Origin: Hyphomicrobiales bacterium
GTDB taxonomy: Bacteria > Pseudomonadota > Alphaproteobacteria > Rhizobiales > Beijerinckiaceae
Assembly: GCA_947455025.1 (NCBI GenBank)
Contig: CANGLU010000007.1
Location: 1-64,000 of the forward strand
Direction of reading: 5' to 3'
DNA length: 64,000 bases
Made by a program: the position numbers and the translations under genes. Within the stretch, counting starts at the first letter, position 1. Each line of letters opens with the position of its first letter. The notes under the pieces are model-generated. The model did no database searches, was not told the origin of the DNA, and saw only the letters and a program-made list of their open reading frames with translations. Positions 56,595 through 64,000 of this stretch are shown here, in pieces.

Positions 56595-57403
56595 AACCGC
56601 TCTCCGCAATGTCGGTTCAGACTCGCCGTGCCATCGAAGGCGTTTTTACCGATATCGACGACACGATAACCACTGATGGTCGCTTGTACGCCGACGCCTA
56701 TGCAGCGATCGAAAATCTCTCAAACGCTGGTTTTGCGGTGGTGCCTATAACCGGGCGTCCGGCTGGCTGGTGTGACATGGTCGCGCGTTTTTGGCCGGTT
56801 GCCGGTGTGATTGGCGAAAATGGCGCGTTCTATTTCCGCTATCATTCTGAGACCAATACGATGGTTCGTCGCTTTATGCAGAGTGTCGATGAACGCACGG
56901 AGGGACGGCGGAAGCTGGAAAAGGTCAAGCAACGCGTTTTGGCAGAAGTTCCGGGTGCAGCTGTGTCTGCTGATCAAGTTTACCGCGAGAGCGATTTGGC
57001 AATCGACTTCTGTGAAGATGTCCCACCTTTGACAGCAGAAGCTGTTGACCGAATTGCAGCTATATTTTCGGAAGAGGGTGCGGCTGCTAAAATCTCATCC
57101 ATTCATGTGAATGGATGGTATGGATCTTACAATAAATTGTCTATGACGCGACTTTTTGCGGCGGAAGTTTTAGACACCGACCTTGAGACCAATAAATCCC
57201 TTTATGTTTATTGTGGCGACAGCCCCAATGACGCCCCCATGTTCGGCTTTTTTCCGAATGCGTGTGGGGTCGCCAATGTTAACGACTTCATTGGTCGCAT
57301 CGAAGCGCTGCCTGCCTATGTTGCAGAGGGCCGCGGCGGCGCTGGATTTGTCGAAATCGCCAATGCTCTTTTAACCGCCCGTACAGCTCAAATTAGATCA
57401 TAA
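56591..57403 (+). CDS. HAD-superfamily phosphatase (IIB type)
   Basis: A 270-residue phosphatase. Motif I is VFTDIDDT with Asp21 and Asp23, the conserved T/S motif in VVPITGRPAGW and motif IV in YCGDSPNDAPMFG. The cap insertion is of the Cof/SPP/mannosylglycerate-phosphatase type. Start overlaps the AraM-like stop (ATGA). It is likely to remove phosphate from an intermediate, either as pathway step or to relieve toxic sugar phosphate, as proposed for AraL in Bacillus. Confidence 0.85.
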   Translation: MKPLSAMSVQTRRAIEGVFTDIDDTITTDGRLYADAYAAIENLSNAGFAVVPITGRPAGWCDMVARFWPVAGVIGENGAFYFRYHSETNTMVRRFMQSVDERTEGRRKLEKVKQRVLAEVPGAAVSADQVYRESDLAIDFCEDVPPLTAEAVDRIAAIFSEEGAAAKISSIHVNGWYGSYNKLSMTRLFAAEVLDTDLETNKSLYVYCGDSPNDAPMFGFFPNACGVANVNDFIGRIEALPAYVAEGRGGAGFVEIANALLTARTAQIRS

Positions 57404-57419
57404 AGGACAGTGAAATATC

Positions 57420-58493
57420 ATGGCTCCCGTCACAATCCGTAAAATCCATAAAGCCTATGGCGAAGTCGAAGTCATTCATGGCGTCGACCTAGATATTGAT
57501 GATGGCTCATTCGTCGTCCTTCTCGGCCCTTCCGGCTGCGGAAAATCAACGCTGCTCCGCATGATTGCAGGGCTGGAAAGCGTCACCGCCGGCGACGTGA
57601 TGATCGACGATCAAATCGTTAATAATGTTCATCCGAAAGATCGAAACATTGCGATGGTGTTCCAAAACTATGCGCTCTACGCGCATATGAATGTTTTCGA
57701 CAATATGGCGTTCTCCATGCAGCTCCGTAAATTGCCGAAGGACGAGATAAAAGCCAAAGTTACCTGGGCGGCATCCATTCTTAATCTGACGCCTTATCTT
57801 GAACGCTTCCCCCGGCAATTATCCGGCGGTCAGCGCCAGCGTGTGGCGATGGGACGAGCCATTGTTCGTGATCCGGCTGTGTTCTTGTTCGACGAGCCGT
57901 TATCAAATCTTGATGCCAAATTGCGCGTTCAAATGCGGACGGAAATCAAAGAGCTTCATGAACGTTTAAAAACCACAACGGTTTACGTCACGCATGATCA
58001 AATCGAAGCGATGACGATGGCCGATAAGATCGTCATTTTGCGCGATGGTTTGATTGAACAGCAAGGCAGCCCGCTCGACGTTTATGATCGGCCTAACAAT
58101 CTCTTCGTGGCAGAGTTCATCGGATCACCCACAATGAATATGTTACCCGCTCGCATTGAAGCAGCGGCAACAGGTGGCATGGGCGCACGGATTGCCAACG
58201 GCGATTTTATCGATCTAAGCCTCACCACCGGTATCTCAATCGGCCAAGAGGTGATTATCGGTATTCGCCCTGAGCACCTCAAGCTGTCATCGGAAAAGGG
58301 CATCAATGCCACAATCATAACGATCGAACCTACGGGGCCGGAAATTCATATTTACGCCGATATCGCAGGCAAGGAAGTTTGCGCCATTACGTCGGATCGC
58401 GTGTCGGTCGCGCGGGGTGATCAGATTACAGTTTCTCCGTTAGCAGATCGTATCCACGTCTTTGATGCCCTCTCCGGCAATCGGGTTGGGTAA
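57420..58493 (+). CDS. ABC transporter ATPase, MalK/UgpC type
   Basis: A 357-residue ATPase. Walker A GPSGCGKST at about residues 36-44, signature LSGGQRQRVAMGRA, Walker B VFLFDEP, and a C-terminal regulatory/OB region from about 240. It powers the two permeases coded at 50271 and 51188. It is 16 bases after the phosphatase gene. Confidence 0.92.
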   Translation: MAPVTIRKIHKAYGEVEVIHGVDLDIDDGSFVVLLGPSGCGKSTLLRMIAGLESVTAGDVMIDDQIVNNVHPKDRNIAMVFQNYALYAHMNVFDNMAFSMQLRKLPKDEIKAKVTWAASILNLTPYLERFPRQLSGGQRQRVAMGRAIVRDPAVFLFDEPLSNLDAKLRVQMRTEIKELHERLKTTTVYVTHDQIEAMTMADKIVILRDGLIEQQGSPLDVYDRPNNLFVAEFIGSPTMNMLPARIEAAATGGMGARIANGDFIDLSLTTGISIGQEVIIGIRPEHLKLSSEKGINATIITIEPTGPEIHIYADIAGKEVCAITSDRVSVARGDQITVSPLADRIHVFDALSGNRVG

Positions 58494-58517
58494 GGGTTTT
58501 AAGCGGGGTTAGAGCTT

Positions 58518-59570
58518 ATGGCACGGATTGTAATTCTGGGCGCCGGTGTGATGGGTTCGGCTATGGCCGTTCCATCGGCAGCCAAGTTGCATGATATTGA
58601 TCTTATTGGCACGCATCTCGATGATGCGATCATCCGTTCGGTGCAGGGCAATGGCCTTCATCCCAAGCTCAACATCAAACTGCCATCGCGGGTCAAGGCA
58701 CGGTTCTGGACCGACCTTCCAGCAGTGGATATCAGCGATGCGGATCTGATTATCCTCGGCGTCTCATCGGCGGGGGTTCAATGGGCGATTGATCGGCTGG
58801 TTGAAACGCTCAAGCGGCCCGTGCCGATGCTGATGATTACGAAAGGGCTATCGCCTCACCCGCATGGCATCAACACGCTCCCTGCACTGGTGTCGCATCA
58901 CTTAAAAACACGCTTGGGCTTCGATGTTCCTGTATTAGCCGTTGGAGGCCCGTGCATTGCAGGTGAACTCGCAGCCGAGCGGGATACGATGGTGGTGATC
59001 ACGGGACACGATCACGCCTTGCTTCATCGTATCATAGGCCTGTTGGACGCTCCTTTTTACCATGCCCGAGCTTCGTCGGATGTCACAGGCGTTGAAATCT
59101 GCGCGGCGTTTAAGAACTTTTTTGCCCTTGGTGTCGGTTGGGCGGCGGGCCATTTTGAGCAGACTGATCCGGTGGCCAATAATGCAAAAATGTTTAATCT
59201 AGCTGCTGGCCTCTTTACCCAGTCGGTTCGTGAATTGCAGGTGTTATCGGTGGCACTCGGCGGCACATCCAAAAGTGCTGAAGGGCTGCCAGGTGTCGGC
59301 GATCTCTATGTCACGAGCCTAGCAGGGCGAAATTCAAGGATGGGGCGTCTGCTCGGACTTGGTCATTCATATACCGATGCAAAAGTGCATCACATGCCCG
59401 GTGATACGGTTGAGGGAGCCGAACTTGCACTGGCGGTCGGGCCCACACTCGAAGCCATGTGGGCGGATGGTCGCTTAAATCCACAAGCCATGCCTTTGGC
59501 CCGCGCCATTGTTGATGCCATATGCCATGGGGCAATTATGAAGATCGATTGGGCGAAGTTTATGCTATAA
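58518..59570 (+). CDS. GpsA-like NAD-dependent glycerol-3-phosphate-type dehydrogenase
   Basis: A 350-residue dehydrogenase of the GpsA family. The nucleotide motif is VILGAGVMGSAMA (residues 4-16), where canonical GpsA has GAGSWGTALA; LMITKGLSPHPHG gives the first catalytic lysine region, AAFKNFFALGVGWAAG the second and GVGDLYVTSLAGRNSRMG the phosphate-binding segment. GpsA is normally a housekeeping lipid enzyme, and a divergent copy in a catabolic operon suggests a modified polyol-phosphate or keto-phosphate substrate. Confidence 0.82.
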   Translation: MARIVILGAGVMGSAMAVPSAAKLHDIDLIGTHLDDAIIRSVQGNGLHPKLNIKLPSRVKARFWTDLPAVDISDADLIILGVSSAGVQWAIDRLVETLKRPVPMLMITKGLSPHPHGINTLPALVSHHLKTRLGFDVPVLAVGGPCIAGELAAERDTMVVITGHDHALLHRIIGLLDAPFYHARASSDVTGVEICAAFKNFFALGVGWAAGHFEQTDPVANNAKMFNLAAGLFTQSVRELQVLSVALGGTSKSAEGLPGVGDLYVTSLAGRNSRMGRLLGLGHSYTDAKVHHMPGDTVEGAELALAVGPTLEAMWADGRLNPQAMPLARAIVDAICHGAIMKIDWAKFML

Positions 59571-59651
59571 GACTGAGATTCGCGTCGCGGTTTGACAGTT
59601 TAATATCGAATTTAGATCTTTACCGAAAATGAGCATAATGGGTCCAAATTC

Positions 59652-60632
59652 ATGCCAGTAAAGCCACAAGCCAATCGCTTTCGGCTTCTTGAGACCACAG
59701 AAACTCCGGCCGATGAAGCAATGATGGCCCGCGCTGCGTGGTCCTATTATGTCGAGGGGCTGACACAAAACGACATTGCGCGAAAGCTTGGCATTAATCG
59801 TATCCGGGTTAACCGCATTTTGGCACAAGCTCTTGAGCGTGGCATCGTTCAGGTTCGGATCAATACCCAACTTTCGGTTGCCACGGAGGCTGCCCTTGCA
59901 AACCGATATGGATTGGATCAGGCCATCGTTGTGCCAACCCCATCCGATCCAAAGCTGATCCCTCATGCCATCGCGTCCGCCGCGGGAGCCTTGCTGTCGG
60001 ATCGATTGCAAGATGGAATGTCGGTGGGTGTGGGTTGGGGAAGAACGCTCAGGCTATCCGTTCGTGCTATGGAACGGCGACCCATTCGTGATTTTTCGGT
60101 TGTCTCGCTTTTGGGTGGTTTGACGCGTGGTTCCGTGATGAACACCTATGAAACAGCTTCGCGCCTTGCCGATATTTATGGCGCTGATTGTTTTTATATC
60201 GCCGCACCGGCTTATGCCGATAGCGAATCGTCGGCAAAGGTTCTTCGGGCGCAGTCCTCCGTGCAGGATGCTTTTGAGCGGGCGCGACAGATCGATATTG
60301 CGTTTTTATCGGTTGGATCCTTGACCGAAGATTCGACGATGCATCGGCTCGGCTTAATCAATGAAGGCGACATGGCGTCGCTGCAAGCGGTCGGTGCCGT
60401 TGGTGATTTTTGCGCCCATCTGATCGATGCCGAAGGGCAATTGGTCAATCACTCGGTCAATCGCTGCGTCTTGGCCCTTGGGATCGATGATTTAAGGCGG
60501 GTGCCCACGGTCATATTGGCGTCTGGCGGGCGGGATAAATTGCAAGTTTTGCATGCCGCATTATCCCTGAAAACGGTATCAATTCTCATCACCGATGAAG
60601 ACACCGCAGAGTCCCTGTTGGCCAATCCTTGA
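59652..60632 (+). CDS. SorC-family sugar-responsive regulator
   Basis: A 326-residue protein with a sigma70-region-4-like helix-turn-helix (AWSYYVEGLTQNDIARKLGINRIRVNRI, about residues 27-56) and a C-terminal sugar-phosphate-binding domain with GVGWGRTL and LGLIN...GDFCAHLID. Relatives include EryD of erythritol catabolism and DeoR/SorC repressors. It lies 81 bases after the operon's last gene, same strand, and probably controls it through the promoter region at 50101-50270. Confidence 0.88.
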   Translation: MPVKPQANRFRLLETTETPADEAMMARAAWSYYVEGLTQNDIARKLGINRIRVNRILAQALERGIVQVRINTQLSVATEAALANRYGLDQAIVVPTPSDPKLIPHAIASAAGALLSDRLQDGMSVGVGWGRTLRLSVRAMERRPIRDFSVVSLLGGLTRGSVMNTYETASRLADIYGADCFYIAAPAYADSESSAKVLRAQSSVQDAFERARQIDIAFLSVGSLTEDSTMHRLGLINEGDMASLQAVGAVGDFCAHLIDAEGQLVNHSVNRCVLALGIDDLRRVPTVILASGGRDKLQVLHAALSLKTVSILITDEDTAESLLANP

Positions 60633-60711
60633 TTAAGAAGGCCTGATACCCTTTGGAATTTCGTTTCGGGTTATGAAGGACAACATTCGCGATGAAAAAT
60701 GCAACGTTGTT

Positions 60712-61542
60712 TTATTTATGAAGGCCCATCGATAAGCCTCGGATGAGGTGTTTTTGCATCGCCAAGATAAAGGCAAATCCTGGCAGCATAGCCGCCGTTC
60801 CGAGCGCTGCGAGAGGGCCCCACATGCCCATGGCCAAAATGCTGAGCAGAATCGGAAGGGTGCGAAACGAGACGGATAGAAACAGCGACATGAGAAATTC
60901 GGTCCATGAGAAAATAAAGCAAAGTATACCGGTTGCTGCCACCCCTCCCCGGATCATGGGTACCGCAATTCGCGTTATGAATTGAAAAACAGTCGCCCCA
61001 TCGAGCTTGGAAGCCTCATCCAATTCTTTAGGTAGATCGTCAAAAAAAGACATCAGCATCAGCGTTGCAACAGGGAGGGTGAAGACGGTGTGTATTAAAA
61101 TCACCCCGATCCGCGTGTCGAACAAGCCGAAACCATGGAAAAGAGTGACCACGGGAATGATCACCGCAATCGGTGGAATTATTCGAAAAAAGATAAAGAG
61201 CGTTGCACCCGCTATCCGCGCGCGGCCCTTCAATCGCGAAAGGGCAAAGCCAGCAAAGATGGCGAGTGGTATGGTCAAAAATGTAACGAGCAAAGCGATG
61301 AGGGTTGAATCAATGAACGCCTGCCTAGCCGAAAGTGCATCCGGACCATTGCCACCCAGTGTTATTTTATAATTGTCCAGCGTTGCGACAAAGTCGAAGA
61401 ACACGGGCCTGTCTTTGTCAAAGATCGCAGAATTTGGTTTGATCGATGTGAGAGCCCACCAGAAAAAGGGAGCCATAAAAAGGCCGGTTACAGTCCAGGC
61501 TGTTACATCGCGAATAAAACCACGGGTGATATTTTTTATCAT
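60712..61542 (-). CDS. Orphan MalG-type ABC permease
   Basis: A 276-residue permease with six helices and EAA loop DEASKLDGATVFQFITRIAVPMI. It has no partner permease, binding protein or ATPase beside it: the next gene on its upstream side is on the other strand. It is a paralogue of the permease at 51188, most obviously in FIFSWTEFLMSLFLS. It may replace that subunit under some condition, or be left over from a second transporter. Convergent with the SorC regulator. Confidence 0.85.
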   Translation of the reverse strand: MIKNITRGFIRDVTAWTVTGLFMAPFFWWALTSIKPNSAIFDKDRPVFFDFVATLDNYKITLGGNGPDALSARQAFIDSTLIALLVTFLTIPLAIFAGFALSRLKGRARIAGATLFIFFRIIPPIAVIIPVVTLFHGFGLFDTRIGVILIHTVFTLPVATLMLMSFFDDLPKELDEASKLDGATVFQFITRIAVPMIRGGVAATGILCFIFSWTEFLMSLFLSVSFRTLPILLSILAMGMWGPLAALGTAAMLPGFAFILAMQKHLIRGLSMGLHK

Positions 61543-61657
61543 GAACCCAACATATTGCTTTGATACGACGTTTTTCGCCGATGAACCGCCTCGTTAACTT
61601 TGCATATCGCGAAAGGTCGCGATAGTTTTCGAAAAGAAGAAAAGAAAGGTTTAGACG

Positions 61658-62689
61658 ATGGAAGCGTTATTTCTGCACAAGGCATTTGATGCACGGGTGG
61701 CACCCTTCAATTTGCGTGAACGCCATGAAGGCGAGCACTTGATCAAGGTTGCAGCCGTAGGGCTGTGCGGCAGTGATTTTCACTACTACAAAGATGGGGG
61801 AATTGGTTCCGCCAAGATAACCCGCCCCTTCGTTCCCGGCCATGAGTTTGCGGGCTGGGTTGAAGAGGACATTCCGGCGCTTGGCTTGAAGCGCGGCGCA
61901 TTGGTCGCTGTTGATCCCAACAAAGCGTGTGGACAATGTCCTCATTGCGAAGCGGGATTTGAAAATTTGTGCCCGAAGGTAGAGTTTATCGGAGCCCCGC
62001 CTTTTGACGGTGCCATGACCGGCCATCTCTGGGTTCCTGAATCACAAATTGTTTGCATACCAGAGGGCATGTCGCCCGTTGAGGCGGTTATGCTCGAGCC
62101 CTTGGGGGTTGCTATCCATGCGGTTGATCTGGCCAAACCGCGATTGCTTGAAACAATTATTCTGCTGGGCTGCGGGCCGGTTGGTTTGTTGATCCTCGAG
62201 GTTTTGAAAGCCAGCGGAGCAGGCGATATTTTTGTGGTTGAGCCGCTTGAGCACCGTCGGGCAATGGCGCTAAAGCTCGGCGCTCGCAAAGCTTCAGCCA
62301 GCCTCCATGATGCGGTTGCTTGGACCGGCACATCGGGGGCGCCTCTTGTTATTGAAGCCACCAATTCACCAGACGGCATGCGGGATGCGGTTCTTGCGGC
62401 GCGGATTGGTGGCCGTGTGGTGCTGGTCGGTATTCCGGATGGTGATATCTACACGCTGCCCGCTGCTGAAGCGCGGCGGCGGGGCCTGAAAATCAAATTT
62501 TCGCGACGCATGGGCCATGTCTATCCACGCGCCATCGAACTGGTATCACGCGGCTTGGTTGATGTTAATGTCATGGTTAGCCATCGTTTCGAATTGAAAG
62601 ATGCGCCGCGAGCGTTTCAGCTCCATGCCGAGAATGCACCCGGCATGATGAAGAGCATGATTTTTCCGAATGGCATCGAATTGGCCTAG
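61658..62689 (+). CDS. Zinc-dependent polyol dehydrogenase (sorbitol/xylitol type)
   Basis: A 343-residue medium-chain dehydrogenase. Catalytic zinc site: Cys37 (GLCGSD) and His61-Glu62 (PGHEFAG). Structural zinc: Cys91, 94, 97 and 105. NAD site LLGCGPVGLLILEV at about residues 168-181. The pattern is that of sorbitol, xylitol or threonine dehydrogenases; xylitol is attractive because a xylulokinase gene follows 78 bases downstream. Divergent from the orphan permease. Confidence 0.88.
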   Translation: MEALFLHKAFDARVAPFNLRERHEGEHLIKVAAVGLCGSDFHYYKDGGIGSAKITRPFVPGHEFAGWVEEDIPALGLKRGALVAVDPNKACGQCPHCEAGFENLCPKVEFIGAPPFDGAMTGHLWVPESQIVCIPEGMSPVEAVMLEPLGVAIHAVDLAKPRLLETIILLGCGPVGLLILEVLKASGAGDIFVVEPLEHRRAMALKLGARKASASLHDAVAWTGTSGAPLVIEATNSPDGMRDAVLAARIGGRVVLVGIPDGDIYTLPAAEARRRGLKIKFSRRMGHVYPRAIELVSRGLVDVNVMVSHRFELKDAPRAFQLHAENAPGMMKSMIFPNGIELA

Positions 62690-62767
62690 GGATCGATTGT
62701 GGTAAAAATCTGCATCGCTCCGGTTTGATAGGGAATGATGAAAGTACCAATGGTTTGGGGGGATGAC

Positions 62768-64000
62768 ATGAAGGCGACATTTCTTGGACTTGATATCGGC
62801 ACCTCATCCATCAAGGCATTGCTGATTGATGAACGACAAACGGTTGTTGCGGAGGCTTCTGTTGCGGTTTCTATTTCCCGACCGCACCCCCTTTGGTCCG
62901 AACAAGATCCGGAAGAATGGTGGCAGGTGTGCATGACGGCTATTGCGCAGGTGCGTCAGTCCACTCCTGAAGCCTTTGCGGCGCTGCGTGGCATTGGTCT
63001 GTCAGGCCAGCAACATGGTGCCGTCTTTCTTGATGGCGAGGGTAAGGTATTGCGTCCGGCCATTTTGTGGAATGACGGGCGGTGTGGCCGCGAGGCTGAA
63101 GAATTGCAAGCCAGCCTTCCTGATTTCGTAGCGCGGGCTTCAAATATCGCGATGGTCGGCTTTACCGCCCCTAAAGTTTTATGGGTGCGCCGCCATGAGC
63201 CGGAAGTGTTCAAGAAAACGAGAAAAATTCTTTTGCCGAAAGATTATATTCGGTTCCGGCTTTCCGGTGCCTATATCACCGAAATGTCTGATGCAGGTGG
63301 CACGCTTTGGCATGATATTGCGGGCCGTCAATGGGATGATACCCTGCTTGCCGCCGGCGGTATTGACCGATCCTATGTGGGTGACCTTGTTGAGGGTTCG
63401 GCGGCATCCGCCATGCTTAGCGATGAACTGTCAAACGCATGGGGGCTTGCGAAAAACGCAGTAGTGATTGCCGGTGGTGCCGGAGACAATGCCGCGGCGG
63501 CGGTGGGAATTGGAGCGGTTAAAGGCGGCGAAGGGCTGCTCTCGATGGGGACATCCGGAGTATTGTTTGCGGTAACGGATCGCCTTTTAACCAAACCTGA
63601 CCGGGCGTTGAATGCGATGTGCCATGCACTGCCTGGCCGATGGCATGTGATGGGCGTCACTTTATCAGCCGCGTCGGCATTGTCGTGGTTTGCCGATGTG
63701 ATCGGCAAGGGAGACAAGGTTGGCGAACTCATTGCCGAAGTGGAGGCCTTTGCTGCCAATCCGGCTGAGTTGAGCAATGCGCCTGTTTTTGTGCCCTATC
63801 TGACGGGCGAGCGAACGCCCCATAATGATCCCGAAGCGAATGGCATCTTCTCAGGCTTAAGAGCCCAGCACAGCCACGCCGCAATGGCCTATGCGGTAAT
63901 GGAGGGCGTCGCTTTTTGCTTTGCTGATGATTTCGATGTTCTGGCCGATTCGGGCGCGGAGCTTACAAGCTGCTTTTTGGTGGGCGGCGGAGCGCGTAGC
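62768..64000 (+). CDS. xylB: Xylulokinase, cut by the window end
   Basis: The first 411 codons of an FGGY kinase. N-terminal phosphate loop LGLDIGTSSIKALLID, the substrate segment GLSGQQHGAVFLD, catalytic-base region AGGAGDNAAAAVGIG and VGGGARS all match xylulokinase. The ATG at 62768 is the only start near the beginning of homology. With the dehydrogenase upstream and Rpe elsewhere it gives a route from a pentitol to xylulose 5-phosphate. Confidence 0.92.
   Translation, partial: MKATFLGLDIGTSSIKALLIDERQTVVAEASVAVSISRPHPLWSEQDPEEWWQVCMTAIAQVRQSTPEAFAALRGIGLSGQQHGAVFLDGEGKVLRPAILWNDGRCGREAEELQASLPDFVARASNIAMVGFTAPKVLWVRRHEPEVFKKTRKILLPKDYIRFRLSGAYITEMSDAGGTLWHDIAGRQWDDTLLAAGGIDRSYVGDLVEGSAASAMLSDELSNAWGLAKNAVVIAGGAGDNAAAAVGIGAVKGGEGLLSMGTSGVLFAVTDRLLTKPDRALNAMCHALPGRWHVMGVTLSAASALSWFADVIGKGDKVGELIAEVEAFAANPAELSNAPVFVPYLTGERTPHNDPEANGIFSGLRAQHSHAAMAYAVMEGVAFCFADDFDVLADSGAELTSCFLVGGGARS

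Overview
This window holds a large part of the photosynthesis gene cluster of an anoxygenic phototrophic alphaproteobacterium, followed by a carbon-metabolism segment and a polyol/sugar catabolism region. The evidence is the puf operon with a tetraheme pufC, the bchFNB-LM-lhaA-puhABC-acsF-puhE-hemA order, a pucBAC LH2 operon, PpsR and PpaA/AerR regulators, and canonical TGT-N12-ACA PpsR boxes. The reaction-centre L and M proteins resemble the Blastochloris viridis type more than the Rhodobacter type. Moderate GC and the neighbouring genes suit a Hyphomicrobiales-like lineage, but the genus cannot be read from the sequence. The acsF cyclase gene implies oxygen-dependent bacteriochlorophyll synthesis; bchE, bchCXYZ, bchID and the crt genes are not in the window and must lie elsewhere.

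Layout. 1-3.3 kb: end of pufB, then pufA, pufL, pufM, pufC and a strong terminator. 3.3-6.7 kb: type 2 isopentenyl-diphosphate isomerase, cytochrome c2, and three unrecognised genes, one of which encodes twelve exact 16-residue tandem repeats. 6.7-8.9 kb: LH2 operon pucBAC (minus strand) behind two tandem PpsR boxes; the alpha subunit has the Phe44-Leu45 pair of B800-820 antennae. 9-16.3 kb (minus strand): a methyltransferase, tspO, bchP, a PucC-family gene, bchG, ppsR and ppaA. 16.4-32.1 kb (plus strand): bchF, bchN, bchB, bchL, bchM, lhaA, puhA, puhB, puhC, a small conserved-looking ORF, acsF, puhE, hemA and bchH. bchH is not in its usual place between bchB and bchL.

32-42 kb: a DUF2177-like membrane protein, rpe, a 170-bp palindromic element containing a two-way terminator, fhs, a LysR regulator divergent from an SbtA-type bicarbonate transporter, a nitronate monooxygenase-like gene, ndh, a serine-glyoxylate-type aminotransferase and a membrane-anchored methyltransferase. 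These fit C1, photorespiratory and inorganic-carbon metabolism beside the phototrophy genes.

42.8-64 kb: two GMC oxidoreductases, a mannitol-dehydrogenase-family gene, an RpiB/erythrulose-phosphate-isomerase-like gene, then a scar where a decayed IS3-family element sits between the last codons of a tpiB/eryH-like gene and the 3' end of an FGGY kinase. Next comes an intact operon: ABC permeases, binding protein, FGGY kinase, AraM-like polyol-phosphate dehydrogenase, HAD phosphatase, ABC ATPase, GpsA-like dehydrogenase and a SorC-family regulator. An orphan permease, a zinc polyol dehydrogenase and a truncated xylulokinase close the window. The operon's gene content recalls araB-L-M-NPQ of Bacillus but lacks araA and araD and adds a second glycerol-phosphate-type dehydrogenase, so its substrate is an open question.
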